Assembly (NCBI GenBank): GCA_027563935.2
Contig: CM050450.1
Coordinates: 92,006,439-92,070,438 of the forward strand
Reading direction: 5' to 3'
DNA: 64,000 nt
DNA from: Costus lasius
Lineage: Eukaryota > Streptophyta > Magnoliopsida > Zingiberales > Costaceae
Part shown: in pieces, positions 42,551 to 53,937 of the stretch
Layout of the letters: every line of letters starts with the position of its first letter
Numbering within the stretch: the stretch's first letter is position 1
Notes under the pieces: generated by a model
Database searches by the model: none
The model's input: the letters and a program-made list of their open reading frames with translations, nothing else
What the model was told of the DNA's origin: nothing
Program-made: the position numbers and the translations under genes

Positions 42551-42647
42551 ATTGACACGCAGGTCAATTACATTTTATAAATTAAAGCAATGTGATGCGC
42601 AGATCACAATAATTAATTTACAATTTTAAATCCCAGGCACGCAGGCC
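42551..42647 (-). promoter_or_regulatory. CGCAG-loop hairpin array in A4 leader
   Basis: ATTGAC-ACGCAG-GTCAAT (42551-42568), TGTGAT-GCGCAG-ATCACA (42591-42608), GGC-ACGCAG-GCC (42636-42647). Same as in A1. Confidence 0.65.
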
Positions 42648-43092
42648 CCAGCACAGCACACAATTAATATGGGCAGCCCACATAAGACTAAATAGACAAA
42701 CATATGCATCCAATCAGCAATCATGTGATCCATCATAAAAATTAAAATTTTCGAAAAACCCCATGGGATCAATTTTAATTTTTCCTTATTTGCCCTACAA
42801 CCTTACAACGGTCCATTACTAGGGATCCACTCATCCAACCTAGTCAGATCCACTGCCCTTGCATGCACCAAGTCCTAACTGACTTGAGTCGACCATAAGG
42901 TCAACCATGCATGCGCCAGGGCTGAACAACCACAATGAGGTCTGGCAAGCGGGTGTGAGCCCGGGCCTTACTCATGTGCGTTCAGAGGTTGTCTCAATCA
43001 GACATCGCTACACACCTGTCTGCAGTCGACCTATAGCCACCACAGGCTTGCGCCAAGGTGCTATCTGGTCGACCCATTCAGGCTGTCAGATG

Positions 43093-43104
43093 GTCTGATC
43101 AGAC
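43093..43104 (-). promoter_or_regulatory. Palindrome GTCTGATCAGAC, A4 leader
   Basis: 12-bp self-complementary site about 280 bases from the PBS, kept in A1 and A2; candidate dimer-initiation site. Confidence 0.45.
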
Positions 43105-43380
43105 TGTTGGATCTAAACTAGGGGGTGACTTCAACCCTAATAACCCGTCTAAGGGTTTAATGCAAGGCTTTAGATCTAAGATGTGTCGCGCAAGTCATGA
43201 AAGGTTTTTGAAAACAAAAACTGAAACATGTAAAGCATGCGCCAACAAGAGTTTATCTCATACATGCGCCACAAACAAAATACATCTATCTAGTATTTTC
43301 GCATGATGAGAAAAATAAGATCTAAACATTCAACATACATGGATCACCATAAGCAATCATATGAATATATAACAACCTAT

Positions 43381-43392
43381 GCTCTGATACCA
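43381..43392 (-). promoter_or_regulatory. Primer-binding site of A4
   Basis: Sense TGGTATCAGAGC, two bases from the 5' LTR. Confidence 0.92.
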
Positions 43393-43394
43393 GT

Positions 43395-45103
43395 TGAAAG
43401 TCCCCAAATCTAAGGGAGCCGAAACCCTAAGGGAGGCGCAAATATAAAAACCGCATGGGAAGCTAGGGTTTCATAGAGATCTTAACATATCATATGATCA
43501 ACTTTTAATGCAAGGAGATTCTTACCATTGCCATCACTTAGATGTTGTCTTGGAAGGAAAGGCGCAAGTGCTCCTTCTCCTAAGGTGACGCACACAAGAG
43601 ATGTCGCCTACTCTTCTGTTGGTGCTCCTTGTGCTAGCAAGGTTCCAAGAAGTCGTTGTCGAATGGAAGGGGAGAAAATCCGTTGCTTAGCGATCACCTT
43701 CTTCCTTTTGCGTCCACCACTTGTTCCCACGAGAGTGCAAAAACCAAAACTCTATATTCAAGTTGGCGACCGAAAGAAAAGAATAGGCGAGAGATGAGAG
43801 CGTCTCTTGCGTGAACGTGAGACATGCCCACGTTTAGAGAGGTGCTATCTAAAAATAGCAATCCACCTCTCAACGTTCACATGCGCATACCATGGGTTTA
43901 CCCCAAGCGCAAACTTCTCTTCATCCTTTTGAACCATGCGCTCACTTGAGCTGGTTCACATTGGTTCGGTTCACAAACCAAATAAGCCAAGCAACTAGTC
44001 CAAATCATAATTAAACCATAAGGCTCATGATCTGACCGTTGATCTCTAGATGCTGCTGATCTGACCGATCTAGCATTCATTCTCTCAATCGAAGCTTACC
44101 GATCTCAAGCCCTAATCAATCAAACATGATCAGACTAGATCTCACTTACAATCAGAGATCAAATCCCTTTAAACTGAACCCAAACAATTCAGTCCACACG
44201 ATCTGACTTAAGTAAGCCATATCATCAAATTGTGCGACCCTGAGGGTTTCCTTTAAATGTCGGTAACGATAACTCACATCATCACGATCAGTGAGGGGTA
44301 TCTAGCAACACATCACTGTCTCCCGATATAAAGAAAAGAGTCTTCCAAGACTACACCCAAACCACAGCACAAGTGTGAATCAATTCACAAAGCATACATA
44401 TTTCCTTTGCTACTGGATGTTCTTATTGGACAAGCGTGTCAAGCTTGCAGCTCCAATATGATGAGCATGATTAGATCAGATGAACACAGTCACCTGGGTA
44501 TGGCCATACACTTTCTCAATCATCTCATCCGGGGGGGCCCCTTTAGAACATCACACTCCTTAAACAAGGAGACGGCAATCCTATATCTATCACTAGTGCC
44601 CTAACCTGACTCAAGCTCACCATCCAAGATAGTCTATAATCATTATGTTTCAAATGATATTGAACTATCTCAAAACAATGACAATCATCATTTAGAAAAC
44701 ACAAGTGATCTCAAGTCAGAGGAAATGTGCCACTTGTCTCATTCAAGGAATATTCACATTATGACAAACAATTGAACATCCTAGTAGGGTCTGTCCAGTA
44801 CATCCAACGTACCCATGAGTCTACACCTTATTCCATGCTCGAAGCATCCTATAAGATTAGAACACATATTAGTCTCAATCATATCAAGGCTGTCTCATGT
44901 TCACCAAGATATCTCGACTAAGGACATACAGCATGTCAGCCCAGCTGAACAGCTTTGAGACATTATTCAGAAGAACATATATTGCAGCAGACAATGTAAA
45001 CAACTGAATAATAACCATGCCTTTATAAACATAACAGTTTATTACATGATACAGATACATTCCCACAGGCCTCAAACATTAGCCTTAAGGGCATACCCCA
45101 ACA
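43395..45103 (-). repeat. 5' LTR of A4, 1,709 bp
   Basis: Same length as the 3' LTR and about six substitutions different. Core motif at 43849-43858, U5 stem 43421-43472. Confidence 0.95.
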
Positions 45104-45108
45104 GGAAG
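45104..45108. repeat. Target-site duplication of A4, right copy
   Basis: GGAAG directly after ..CCCCAACA; matches 35948-35952. Confidence 0.95.
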
Positions 45109-45930
45109 TCATTGCCCTTTAGTCAATCTATGTTCATCCGGAAGTTTCTGGAGAGGTTCATACTGGGTGATTCCAAATAATGATACCTTCCAAGAAAATA
45201 TGGTCTGACTCTCTCAAGGATGTTGTGTCCTTTGACATAGCTAAAGAGTAATAACATGAGTCTAAAATCCTGTTACATTGGGTACAGGAAAGATCACGTT
45301 TTGTGTATTGTGCACAAAACCATTTATGGCAAATGCTTGGAGCATGGCCAGCAAGTTTCAATAAGATCCTAGTGTTTGACACTGGATGGCTGTGAAAAGA
45401 ATCCTTACTTATACTTGGGAAGTATAAAGGATTAAGGTCTAGTCCATCATAGACAGGAAGAATTTTGTGTACAGGGGTACACTGATATTTCGTTCCAGTC
45501 TAATGACTATTGATCACAGCCAGGATTTGCGCTTTGCCTTGATGTGGTGTTGAAGGCTGAAAAAGCTTTATTCAAACCATAGTGGCAAATTCCACAATTA
45601 AGGCTGAGTACATTGCTGCTTCTTGTGGCAGCAAGAGAAGCAACTTCACTCATTTGAACTTGACTTAGTCCCTAGTGCTTGATGGTCCAGTATAGTTCTT
45701 ACTGGGGCCGTAAGCATGTGTAAAGGAACTTAGCACTCAAGTATGTACTGCAGCAATATCATCTGATCTTGGAGATCATGGATAAAGATGATGATTCAAA
45801 TTAGTTAAAATAAACATAGAAAGCAATCTGGAAAAACCCACTGACGTAGCCTCTGGCGCAGCGGAAGCTAAATAAGTCATACTAGAGACATAGGGACTGA
45901 TTAAACATCAGTTGCCCTTGGTCTTAGTGC
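45104..45930 (+). pseudogene. B1 pol remnant, RT end and RNase H
   Basis: Continues 35952 without loss once A4 and one GGAAG are removed (RSKE + VIAL.. against RSKRLLAL in B2). Traces: YTDISFQSND (RNase H first Asp), VANSTIKAEYIAAS, and PLAQRK near the C terminus. Full of stops and frameshifts; not functional. Confidence 0.83.
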
Positions 45931-45941
45931 AAGTGGGAGAT
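45931..45941 (+). promoter_or_regulatory. Polypurine tract of B1
   Basis: AAGTGGGAGAT immediately before the TGTTGGTG start of the 3' LTR. Intact although pol is dead. Confidence 0.88.
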
Positions 45942-48178
45942 TGTTGGTGTATATGCCCTGCAGACCAATAAATGGACATGGTCAGGCATTGTTTGAAAGT
46001 ACTTTGATAGAATTATTAAAGGCATAGTCGTTATTATGCAAACTTCTCTATCTGCGATGATGTATTGAGTTGCATATATAATGTCCCAGGAGTTTGGATT
46101 GGATCCATTCTCACAAGCTATCCCCAGTCAAGGTACCTTAGCAGATATGGGACAGCTTTGGTACATGTGAGACTGGTGTATGGGCTGGTTAAGTGCGGGG
46201 CACAGTAACGCAGACATACAGGTGCATTGGATGCACTGGAGTGATCCACCGTGAGGATTGATTTGTCTAGTCAACAAGTCAATCTCACATGCAAGAGGTT
46301 TTGCATTGATCCTTAGACTTGAGGTGTTCATGTCTAGATTTGATGATGGGTATGCTTTAATACAGTCTTACGTCTCTCCGTAATTGGGAGATCAAAACGA
46401 CTGTCATTGGGTATGTCATAAATCATGTAGAGGCATGGATGACTAATAGTAGGATTTGCCCCTTCCATATTGGAAGCATGATATCCACCTCGGGGCGCCC
46501 CACCTTATTGGTGCATGACAGGAAAGTGTAGGCCACACTTGTTGAGTCATGACCAGTGCGTTGGATAATAAACTTGAGACTAATCCAATGGCAGGATATC
46601 AGTTCAGGCAAAGGGATCTATAATGCAATGGGAATCCTCGTTGCTTGTTAGGAGTTGTTGCCACAATGACTTTAGTCCTATGACATGGGTAGTAGTGATG
46701 TGTTGCTAGATACCCCTCACTACTTATGATGTTTACATCATTGCCATCGTCATATGGATCCTACGGGGTCACACGCAATAAGACTTTTGACGTTGCTTTT
46801 ATCAAGAAACCTTTGGATCAAGTTATTGGATAACTTGGATCCATTTGGAAGATTTCATCAGCGCCAATGGGCCTGATGAGTTGGAAGAAGGTTATTGGAG
46901 CCAAACTTCATTTTTGGCAGGTTGACCCGAAATTGACCCAGATTGGTCACATTCACATTAGGGTTGCATTGGATTGGATCCAATGGCTTAATCAACCCAT
47001 GCCATAAAGTTTGGGCTAGCTCATTATCCAATGAGGCCCAATAATTAGTTGTCATGAAGAAGTATAAGCAAATAAGGGTATAATGGGGAAGAATTATACC
47101 CCATTGGCGCCAAGGGCATAATGGGGTGAAGTGGGCGCATGTTGCTTCATAAGGAAGCATTAGGCGCCTCCCCCTTTGCTCCTTGGATGGAATACTTGCC
47201 TCTAAGGCAAGTCTTGGGGCTGATATGGCTTGAGAACTTTTATGGGAAGTTCTTGGGCGCATATGGGTAGTAGGGTGAGGAATATGGTAATGTCTTGGAG
47301 ACTTACCTTACCCCAAACCCTAATTTCTCCCAAGAAACCGCCCTAGCCGAATTCTTCATGGAAGTTGCGCCTAGCCCTACTTCCTTGGATGGAATTAGTG
47401 CATACAAGGTATGCTTTGGGCTGATATGGCCATTGGGAAAATTAGGAAAGGTTGAATGAGATTTATAGTAAAGTCTTGGAGACTTTCCTTACCTCAAGAC
47501 TCCTTTATCCTAGCCGCCCACTTGGCATGATCCCATCCATTGCTCTAGCCGCCCCTTGTTCTATTAATAGGACTCTAGTCGTCCATCTCATGTGTTGATT
47601 CGTGAGAAGGACTTGTAGGAGGCGTGAGCAAAGACAAAGGGTGACAACAACTAAGGCTTGGTGCAACCCTTCTTCCAAGTGGCCGAAAACATCTTTTCTT
47701 CTTCTCCTCTTGTTGGCGCAAAGAGTGATTGGGCTTTGTGGCTTCTCCTTCTATTGCCGCAAGCTCTCTTCCTCTCATAGCCATTGGCGCATCTTGCTTG
47801 AAGGTGGCGCAAGCAAGGAGAAAAGGGATACATCTTGGCGGCATCATCTTCCTCTTCATCCCTTCTTGGCGTTTTCATCTTGGAGGTGGCGCAATAGAAG
47901 TGGAGTGAAGGATTGATTCTCTTCCCGAGGCTAGCACCAAGCGTGGAAGGGAGCAACGATCAAGGAGTCGACGCGTGGACACTTGTAGAGGGCGAACACT
48001 TGGGCGCCTTCAGCATGGCTTCGACATCTAGACAAGCGAAAGAGGTATAACTCTATCACATCCTTGTGTGTACTCACTCGCATGGATCCTTGGGACCGGA
48101 ATGTGTTTCGGGTGTAATGCTTCTTCCGCTGCGTCCTGGGACTGCAAAATTTTAAATTACACCCGGCATTCCCTAACA
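45942..48178 (+). repeat. 3' LTR of B1, 2,237 bp
   Basis: TGTTGGTG.. to ..CCCTAACA. About eight differences from the 5' copy, including one-base indels (for example at 47278 and 48164). Carries the full U5 stem CGGGTGTAAT/ATTACACCCG (48109-48118, 48156-48165), itself inside GGAATG/CATTCC. Short ORFs inside repeat in both LTRs and are not genes. Confidence 0.93.
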
Positions 48179-49409
48179 ACCACCACTCGCTCAAACGTTC
48201 ACGCCAAGTGAACAAGTCGCCACCTCATCTCCCTTTGAACCATGCGCTCATATATGAGCCGGTTCAATTTGGTTCGGTTCAAGAACCAACCAAGCCAAGC
48301 GATCCAGTCTAGATCTTAATTAAACCCTAAGGCTCTAGATCTAACCGTTCATCTCTTGATGCTCCTGATCTCACCGATCTAGCATCTATTCTCTCAATCG
48401 AAGCTTACCGATCTTAAGCCCTAATCAATCAAACATGATCAGACCAGATCTCACTTACAATCAGAGATTAAATCCCTTTAAACTGAACCAAAACAATTCA
48501 GTCCACACGATCTGACTTAAGTAAGCCATATCATCAAATTGTGCGACCCTAAGGGTTTCCTTTAAATGTCGGTAACGATAACTCACGTTATCACGATCAG
48601 TGAGGGGTATCTAGCAACACATCACTGTCTCCCGATATAAAGGAAAGAGTCTTCCAAGACTACACCCAAACCATAGCACAAGTGTGAATCAACTCACAAG
48701 GCATGCATGTTTCCTTTGCCACTGGATGTTCTTATTGGATAAGCATGTCAAGCCTGTAACTCCAATACGATGAGCATGATTAGATCAGATGAACACAGTC
48801 ATCTGGGTATGGCCATACACTTTCTCAATCATCTCATCAAGGGGGGCCCTTCAGAACATCACACTCCTTAAACAAGGAGACGACAATCCTTTATCTATCA
48901 CTAGTGCCCTAACCTGACTCAAGCTCACCATCCAAGATAGTCTATAATCATTATGTTTCAAATGATATTGAACTACCTCAAAACAATGACAATCATCATT
49001 TAGAAACACAAGTAATCTCAAGTCAGAGGAAATGTGCCACTTGATACAATCAAGGAATATTCATATTGTGACAAGCAATTGAATATCCTAGTAGGGTCTG
49101 TCCAGTACATCCAATGTACCCATGAGTCTATATCTTATTCCATGCTCGAAGCATCCTATAAGATTAGAACACATATTAGTCTTAACCATATCAAGGCTGT
49201 CTCATGTTCACCAAGATACATCGACTAAGGACATATAGCATGTCAGCCCAGCTGAACAGCATTGAGACATTATTCAGAAGTACACTTATTACAGCAGACA
49301 AGGTAACAAACTGAATAACAACCATGCCTTTATAAACACAAGAGTTTATTACATGATACTGATACAATCCTTAGGCCTCAAACATTAGCCTTAAGGGCAT
49401 ACCCCAACA
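48179..49409 (-). repeat. 3' LTR of A5, inner part
   Basis: Resumes with ACCACCACTCGC, completing the site broken at 27340, and ends ..CCCCAACA. With 26852-27340 it makes one LTR of about 1.72 kb. Confidence 0.9.
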
Positions 49410-49424
49410 ATCTCCCACTTGCAC
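49410..49424 (-). promoter_or_regulatory. Polypurine tract of A5
   Basis: Same 15 bases as in A1 and A4, next to the LTR. Confidence 0.87.
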
Positions 49425-49429
49425 TTAAT

Positions 49430-52400
49430 CTAATGGTTGAGAAATCTCAAACCCATATTATTACAGTGCTTCTCATGCTTCTGCTGCGCTAGAGGCTTGG
49501 TAAGAGGGTCTGCCAGATTGTCATCTGTATGAACCATGCAGATTTTGATCTCGCCACGATCTATGATCTCCCTGATCAAGTGAAACCGTCTCTGTATGTG
49601 CTTGGACTTCTGGTGCGACCGTGGTTCCTTTGCCTGTGCGATTGCTCCAGTGTTATCACAGAAGATAACCAAAGGATCTGCACTCGAAGGAACAACACCA
49701 AGTTCTCTCACGAACTTATGAATCCACACTGCCTCCTTGGATGCTTCCGAGGCTGCAACATACTCGGCTTCTGTTGTGGAATCAGCAACAGTTGACTGTT
49801 TGAAACTCTTCCACACCACTGCTCCTCCATTCAAGCTAAAAACATAGCCTGATTGCGATCGGAAATCATCCTGGTCAGACTGGAACGAAGCGTCAGTATA
49901 TCCTTCAATACTGAGTTCTTCCTGACCACCATATATCAAGAACATATCTTTGGTTGTCCGCAGATATTTTAAGATGTTCTTGACCGCAATCCAGTGTGCC
50001 TGACCTGGATTACTTTGGAACCGACTGGTCACGCTTAACCCGTAAGCGACGTCTGGGCGAGTACATAAGATCGCATACATAATGGACCCAATAGCCGAAG
50101 CATAAGGCGTATTGTCCATTTCATCTTTCTCAGTCTGTGTTTGTGGACACTGACTCTTCGAAAGATTCAGACCATGTCTGACTGGAAGATATCCTCTTTT
50201 AGAATTTTCTAAATGAAATCTCTCCAGGACTTTATCGATGTAAGTACTCTGGCACAACCCGAGAAGCCTCTTAGATCTATCCCTGTAGATCTTCACACCT
50301 AACACATAGGCTGCTTCTCCTAGATCTTTCATCTGGAAACATTTCCTTAACCATGCCTTAACCGCATGCATTTCAGGAATGTCATTTCCAATGATCAAGA
50401 TATCATCGACGTAGAGGACTAGGAAAGTAATTACGCTCCCACTAAACCTCTTATATACACACGGGTCATCCTCGTTCTTGATGAAACCAAACTCAGAGAT
50501 TGATTCATCAAAACGAATATTCCAGCTTCTTGATGCTTGTTTAAGTCCATAAATAGACTTCTTTAACTTGCATATTTTATGACGATCTGATGGATTAGTG
50601 AAACCTTCAGGTTGTGTCATATACACATCCTCATCCAGACTTCCATTAAGGAAAGCTGTCTTCACATCCATCTGCCAGATCTCATAATCGTAATATGCAG
50701 CTATCGCGAAAAGAATCCGAATAGACTTAAACATAGCTACTGGTGAGAAAGTTTCATCATAATCTATCCCGTAGATTTGTTTGAAACCTTTCGCAACTAG
50801 CCTGCCTTTATAAGTAACCACGTTACCATCCATGTCAATCTTCTTCTTGAAGATCCATTTACAGCCTATAGGGATAACTCCCGGAGGCGGATCAACCAAA
50901 TCCCAGACTTGGTTATCTGACATGGAGTCCATCTCGGCTCGCATAGCTTCAAGCCATCTCGCTGACTCCGGTCCACTGACCGCATCCGCATAAGTGAGGG
51001 GTTCATCATGATCAATGATGTAGACTCCGTCATAGCGCTCAGGCTGTCGACGGATCCTTCCCGATCTTCGCGGTTCCCGTGATATCTGAGCCTCAGGTTG
51101 TTCAATAACCTGATCTACCGGCTCAGGCTCATCCAACTGTGCTTGAGCACTTTGTCCTTCTTCTGGATTCTCATCCAACTTTATTTCTCTCCCACTGGCC
51201 TCTTGCAGAAGAAACTCCTTCTCAAGAAATATGGCCGTCCGAGCAACAAACACTTTGTTCTCTTTGGGATCGAAGAAATAATAACCCTTAGTTTCCTTAG
51301 GGTAACCGACAAAGATACATTTGTCAGATCTGCTCTCTAGTTTCCCAGAGGCGAGCTTTTTGACATAAGCTTCGCAGCCCCAGATCCTAATAAATGTCAA
51401 GCTTGGCTGTTTCCCATACCATAACTCATATGGCGTCTTTGAAACTGCCTTGGATGGCACTCGGTTTAGTACCTTTGCAGCTGTTTCCAGTGCAAATCCC
51501 CAAAAGGAGTATGGAAGAGTAGCCTGACTCATCATAGAACGAACCATATCAAGTAACGTTCTATTTCTCCTCTCGGACACACCATTCCATTGGGGTGTTC
51601 CTGGCGGAGTGAGCTGTGAGATAATCCCACACTCCTTCAGATAGTCAGTAAACGCATGACTTAGGTATTCTCCACCTCGATCAGAACGAAGTGCCTTGAT
51701 ATTTCGGCCTAGCTGATTCTGTACTTCATTTTTTTTGAACTCTTTGAACTTGTCAAAAGATTCACTTTTATGTCTCATTAAATAGACATACCCGTATCTA
51801 CTGAAATCATCAGTAAAGGTAATGAAGTAATGATAGCCACCTCTGGCATGTTTAGTAAATGGCCCACACACATCACTGTGTATAAGGTCAAGTAAACCTA
51901 AAGCCCTTTGACCTTTGTGAGGAAAAGGTGACTTCGTCATTTTACCCATTAAACAAGCCTTGCATGTATCAATCTCCTCATAGGAGAATGATCCTAGCAG
52001 TCCATGATCATGCAACCGCTTAATGCGTTTCTTGTTAATATGGCCTAAACGACTATGCCATAGCAAGGTGCTGTCATCAGCATACTTGGCTTTCTTAATA
52101 TCAATATTTTGTATAGAACATTCCATGTCCAACATGAATAACCCATTGTTAATTGAACCAGTTGCATAAACAATATTATCTAAAGATAAAACACACTTTG
52201 AAATATTGCATTCAAAGGAAAATCCCTTCCTGACAAGAGCAGGAATAGAGATAATATTTTTAGTAATACTGGGAAAAAGTAACAATTGTCTAGTTCCAAT
52301 ACAAGTCCAGATGGTAAAGAAATGAAATAGTCTCCTACATCAACAGCAGCAACCCGTGCCCCGTTTCCAACGCGTAGGTCCACCTCATGCTGTCCCACCT

Positions 52401-53313
52401 GCCTTCTTCTCTTGAGTTCCTGTACATTTGAACAAATGTGAACTCCACATGCAGTGTCCAACACCCATGATATAGAAGAAGAAAACATGACCTCAGTCAC
52501 AAAAATACCTGAGCCAGAAGCGAAGCTTCCCCTCTTGTCTCCTTGGAGCGCTTTACAGTCCTTTTTCCAGTGACCCAGCTGGCCACAGTGGAAACATCTG
52601 TATTCCTTGGACCGCTTCACCTTTTGCTTCAGAGCCTTGCTGTAATTCTTGACAGGGGTCTTGCCCTTCTTCCCCTTCTTCTTGTTCCTTGAAGGAACCA
52701 TTAAGACAGAGGTCGAAGGCTTTCCCTTCAGAGTTTCCTCAGTAGTCAAGAGCATATTCAGCAGCTCTGCCGGAGTACAATCGATTTTGTTCATATTAAA
52801 GTTAATGATGAACGCGTCGAATGAGGGCGGGAGAGACTGCAGAATAATGTCTACAGCAAGCTCCTGATTGATGGTATGCCCCAGTTTCTCTAGAGCTTCC
52901 TTGTGCCCAATCATCTTGAGCACATGAGCTCCCACTGGGCTCCCTTCAGCCAGTTTGCTCTAAAAGAAAAGCTTTGTCAGATTATAGCGTTCTGTCCTCG
53001 CCTGTGCAGCATACAGCATCTTGAGGTTCGCTATCATGTCTATAGCAGACATATCCTCATGCTGACGCTGCAGCGGTGGCGTCATAGACGCTAGCATCAG
53101 GCAAGCGACATCAATGCTATCATTGACGTGCTTTTCATAGGCTTCCCGAACCGCCCTTGTGGCGTTCGGGGCGGGCTGAGGCGGTATCGCCGTCTCGAGG
53201 ACATACAGTTTCCTCTCTGCCTTAAGAACGATCTTAAGGTGTCCGTACCAGTCTGAGAAGTTCGGCCCAGCAAACTTCTCCCTTTCCAGTAGGGATCGCA
53301 CATTGAAGCTCAT
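49430..53313 (-). pseudogene. gag-pol of A5, one stop and one frameshift
   Basis: Full-length homologue of the family A polyprotein. Broken by TAG at 52960-52962 (CAG in relatives) after about 117 codons of Gag, and by a one-base loss near 52271-52280 between protease and integrase. A three-base expansion of a T run at about 51730 adds one Lys in the integrase without a shift. Motifs otherwise intact, including YVDDILIIGND. Light damage, so inactivation looks recent. Confidence 0.93.
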
Positions 53314-53784
53314 GGTGTTCGTTGCTGCAGGTATCTACAACAATGCAAGAACAACAAGGTCAGTATCAATGTTAAGAATCAATCAGGACTTAAGAAAGAT
53401 TCTTTTTCTCACTATTTTATCTGGCTGAAAAATCCAGCAAAACAGCCCGAAAGAGTAGAACTCTTTTAGTGAGATGGGATCCAGATTTCATACTTGGTCT
53501 CCGCGTCCCGCTCAGGCGAGATAAGATGCACAGAGAGTACAAGCACTAATCTCTGGTAGGCTGCCCTAGCCAATCGCCAACCCGTGCGATTCCCCTTCAT
53601 CTGGGCAATCCAGCAGACTGTGCCAACTGAGTTGGTACAACACAATCTCTGACCCCACAGATGGCTGCCTCCATGTGCTACCATATGCGCCACATATGTA
53701 GGCTACATGGTCAAGCTGACCCGACCTACTCCCTGGACCACCACGTGCTATGCTGAGCAACGAGAAGCGATAAATCCCTTCTCT
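53314..53784 (-). other. Leader of A5, truncated by gap
   Basis: First 470 bases upstream of the gag ATG. H1 (53506-53521) is as in A1. H3 (53617-53646) has one mismatch in the outer stem (CACAAT for CACAGT). H4 lies in the gap. Confidence 0.8.
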
Positions 53785-53884
53785 NNNNNNNNNNNNNNNN
53801 NNNNNNNNNNNNNNNNNNNNNNNNNNNNNNNNNNNNNNNNNNNNNNNNNNNNNNNNNNNNNNNNNNNNNNNNNNNNNNNNNNNN
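53785..53884. other. Scaffold gap of 100 N
   Basis: A5 leader on the left, family B pol on the right. The rest of the A5 leader, its 5' LTR, the start of G1 gag and the 3' end of B2 are missing. Confidence 0.98.
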
Positions 53885-53937
53885 GCAGTGCACCTAGGGT
53901 TTAGAGTAGAGCCCTCAGAGCACTCAGGGCTGAGCCC
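53885..53937. other. Short unassigned sequence at gap edge
   Basis: 53 bases with CCCTCAGA/GCCCTCAGA repeats and a GAGCCCT motif. Does not match the family B pol C terminus that should follow. Too short to place. Confidence 0.5.

Larger units (their letters stand above)
41564..43394 (-). other. Leader of A4
   Basis: 1.83 kb, non-coding. Holds hairpins H1-H4 (41757-42104), the tRNA-like A/B boxes (42441-42496), the CGCAG-loop array (42551-42647) and the palindrome GTCTGATCAGAC (43093-43104). Confidence 0.87.
35953..45103 (-). mobile_element. Family A copia A4, complete with target duplication
   Basis: Full-length 9,151-bp element: LTRs of 1,709 bp each (35953-37661, 43395-45103) with about six differences, PPT, intact gag-pol, leader, PBS and GGAAG on both sides. 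Removing it joins B1 pol correctly. It is the best candidate in the window for a recently active, autonomous copy. Confidence 0.97.
27341..48178 (+). mobile_element. Family B copia B1, non-autonomous, hosting G2 and A4
   Basis: Plus-strand element with LTRs at 27341-29582 and 45942-48178, PBS 29584-29594, leader to 31012, degenerate pol (35173-35952 plus 45104-45930) and PPT 45931-45941. The LTRs differ at only about eight places over 2.2 kb. Its gag, protease and integrase are absent; gypsy piece G2 occupies that place. A4 sits in its pol with a clean target duplication. Inserted into the left LTR of A5. Confidence 0.9.
26852..53784 (-). mobile_element. Family A copia A5, inserted in G1 and interrupted by B1
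   Basis: Left LTR split in two (26852-27340 and 48179-49409, together about 1.72 kb, the normal length) by B1. Then PPT, broken gag-pol and the first 470 bases of leader before the N gap. The G1 reading frame stops at 26851 just before a TG that starts the LTR. GTTGA (26847-26851) is the presumed target duplication. Confidence 0.88.

Noticed and set aside
53707..53904. ORF running through the N gap
   Set aside because: Contains only unknown residues across the gap; no meaning.
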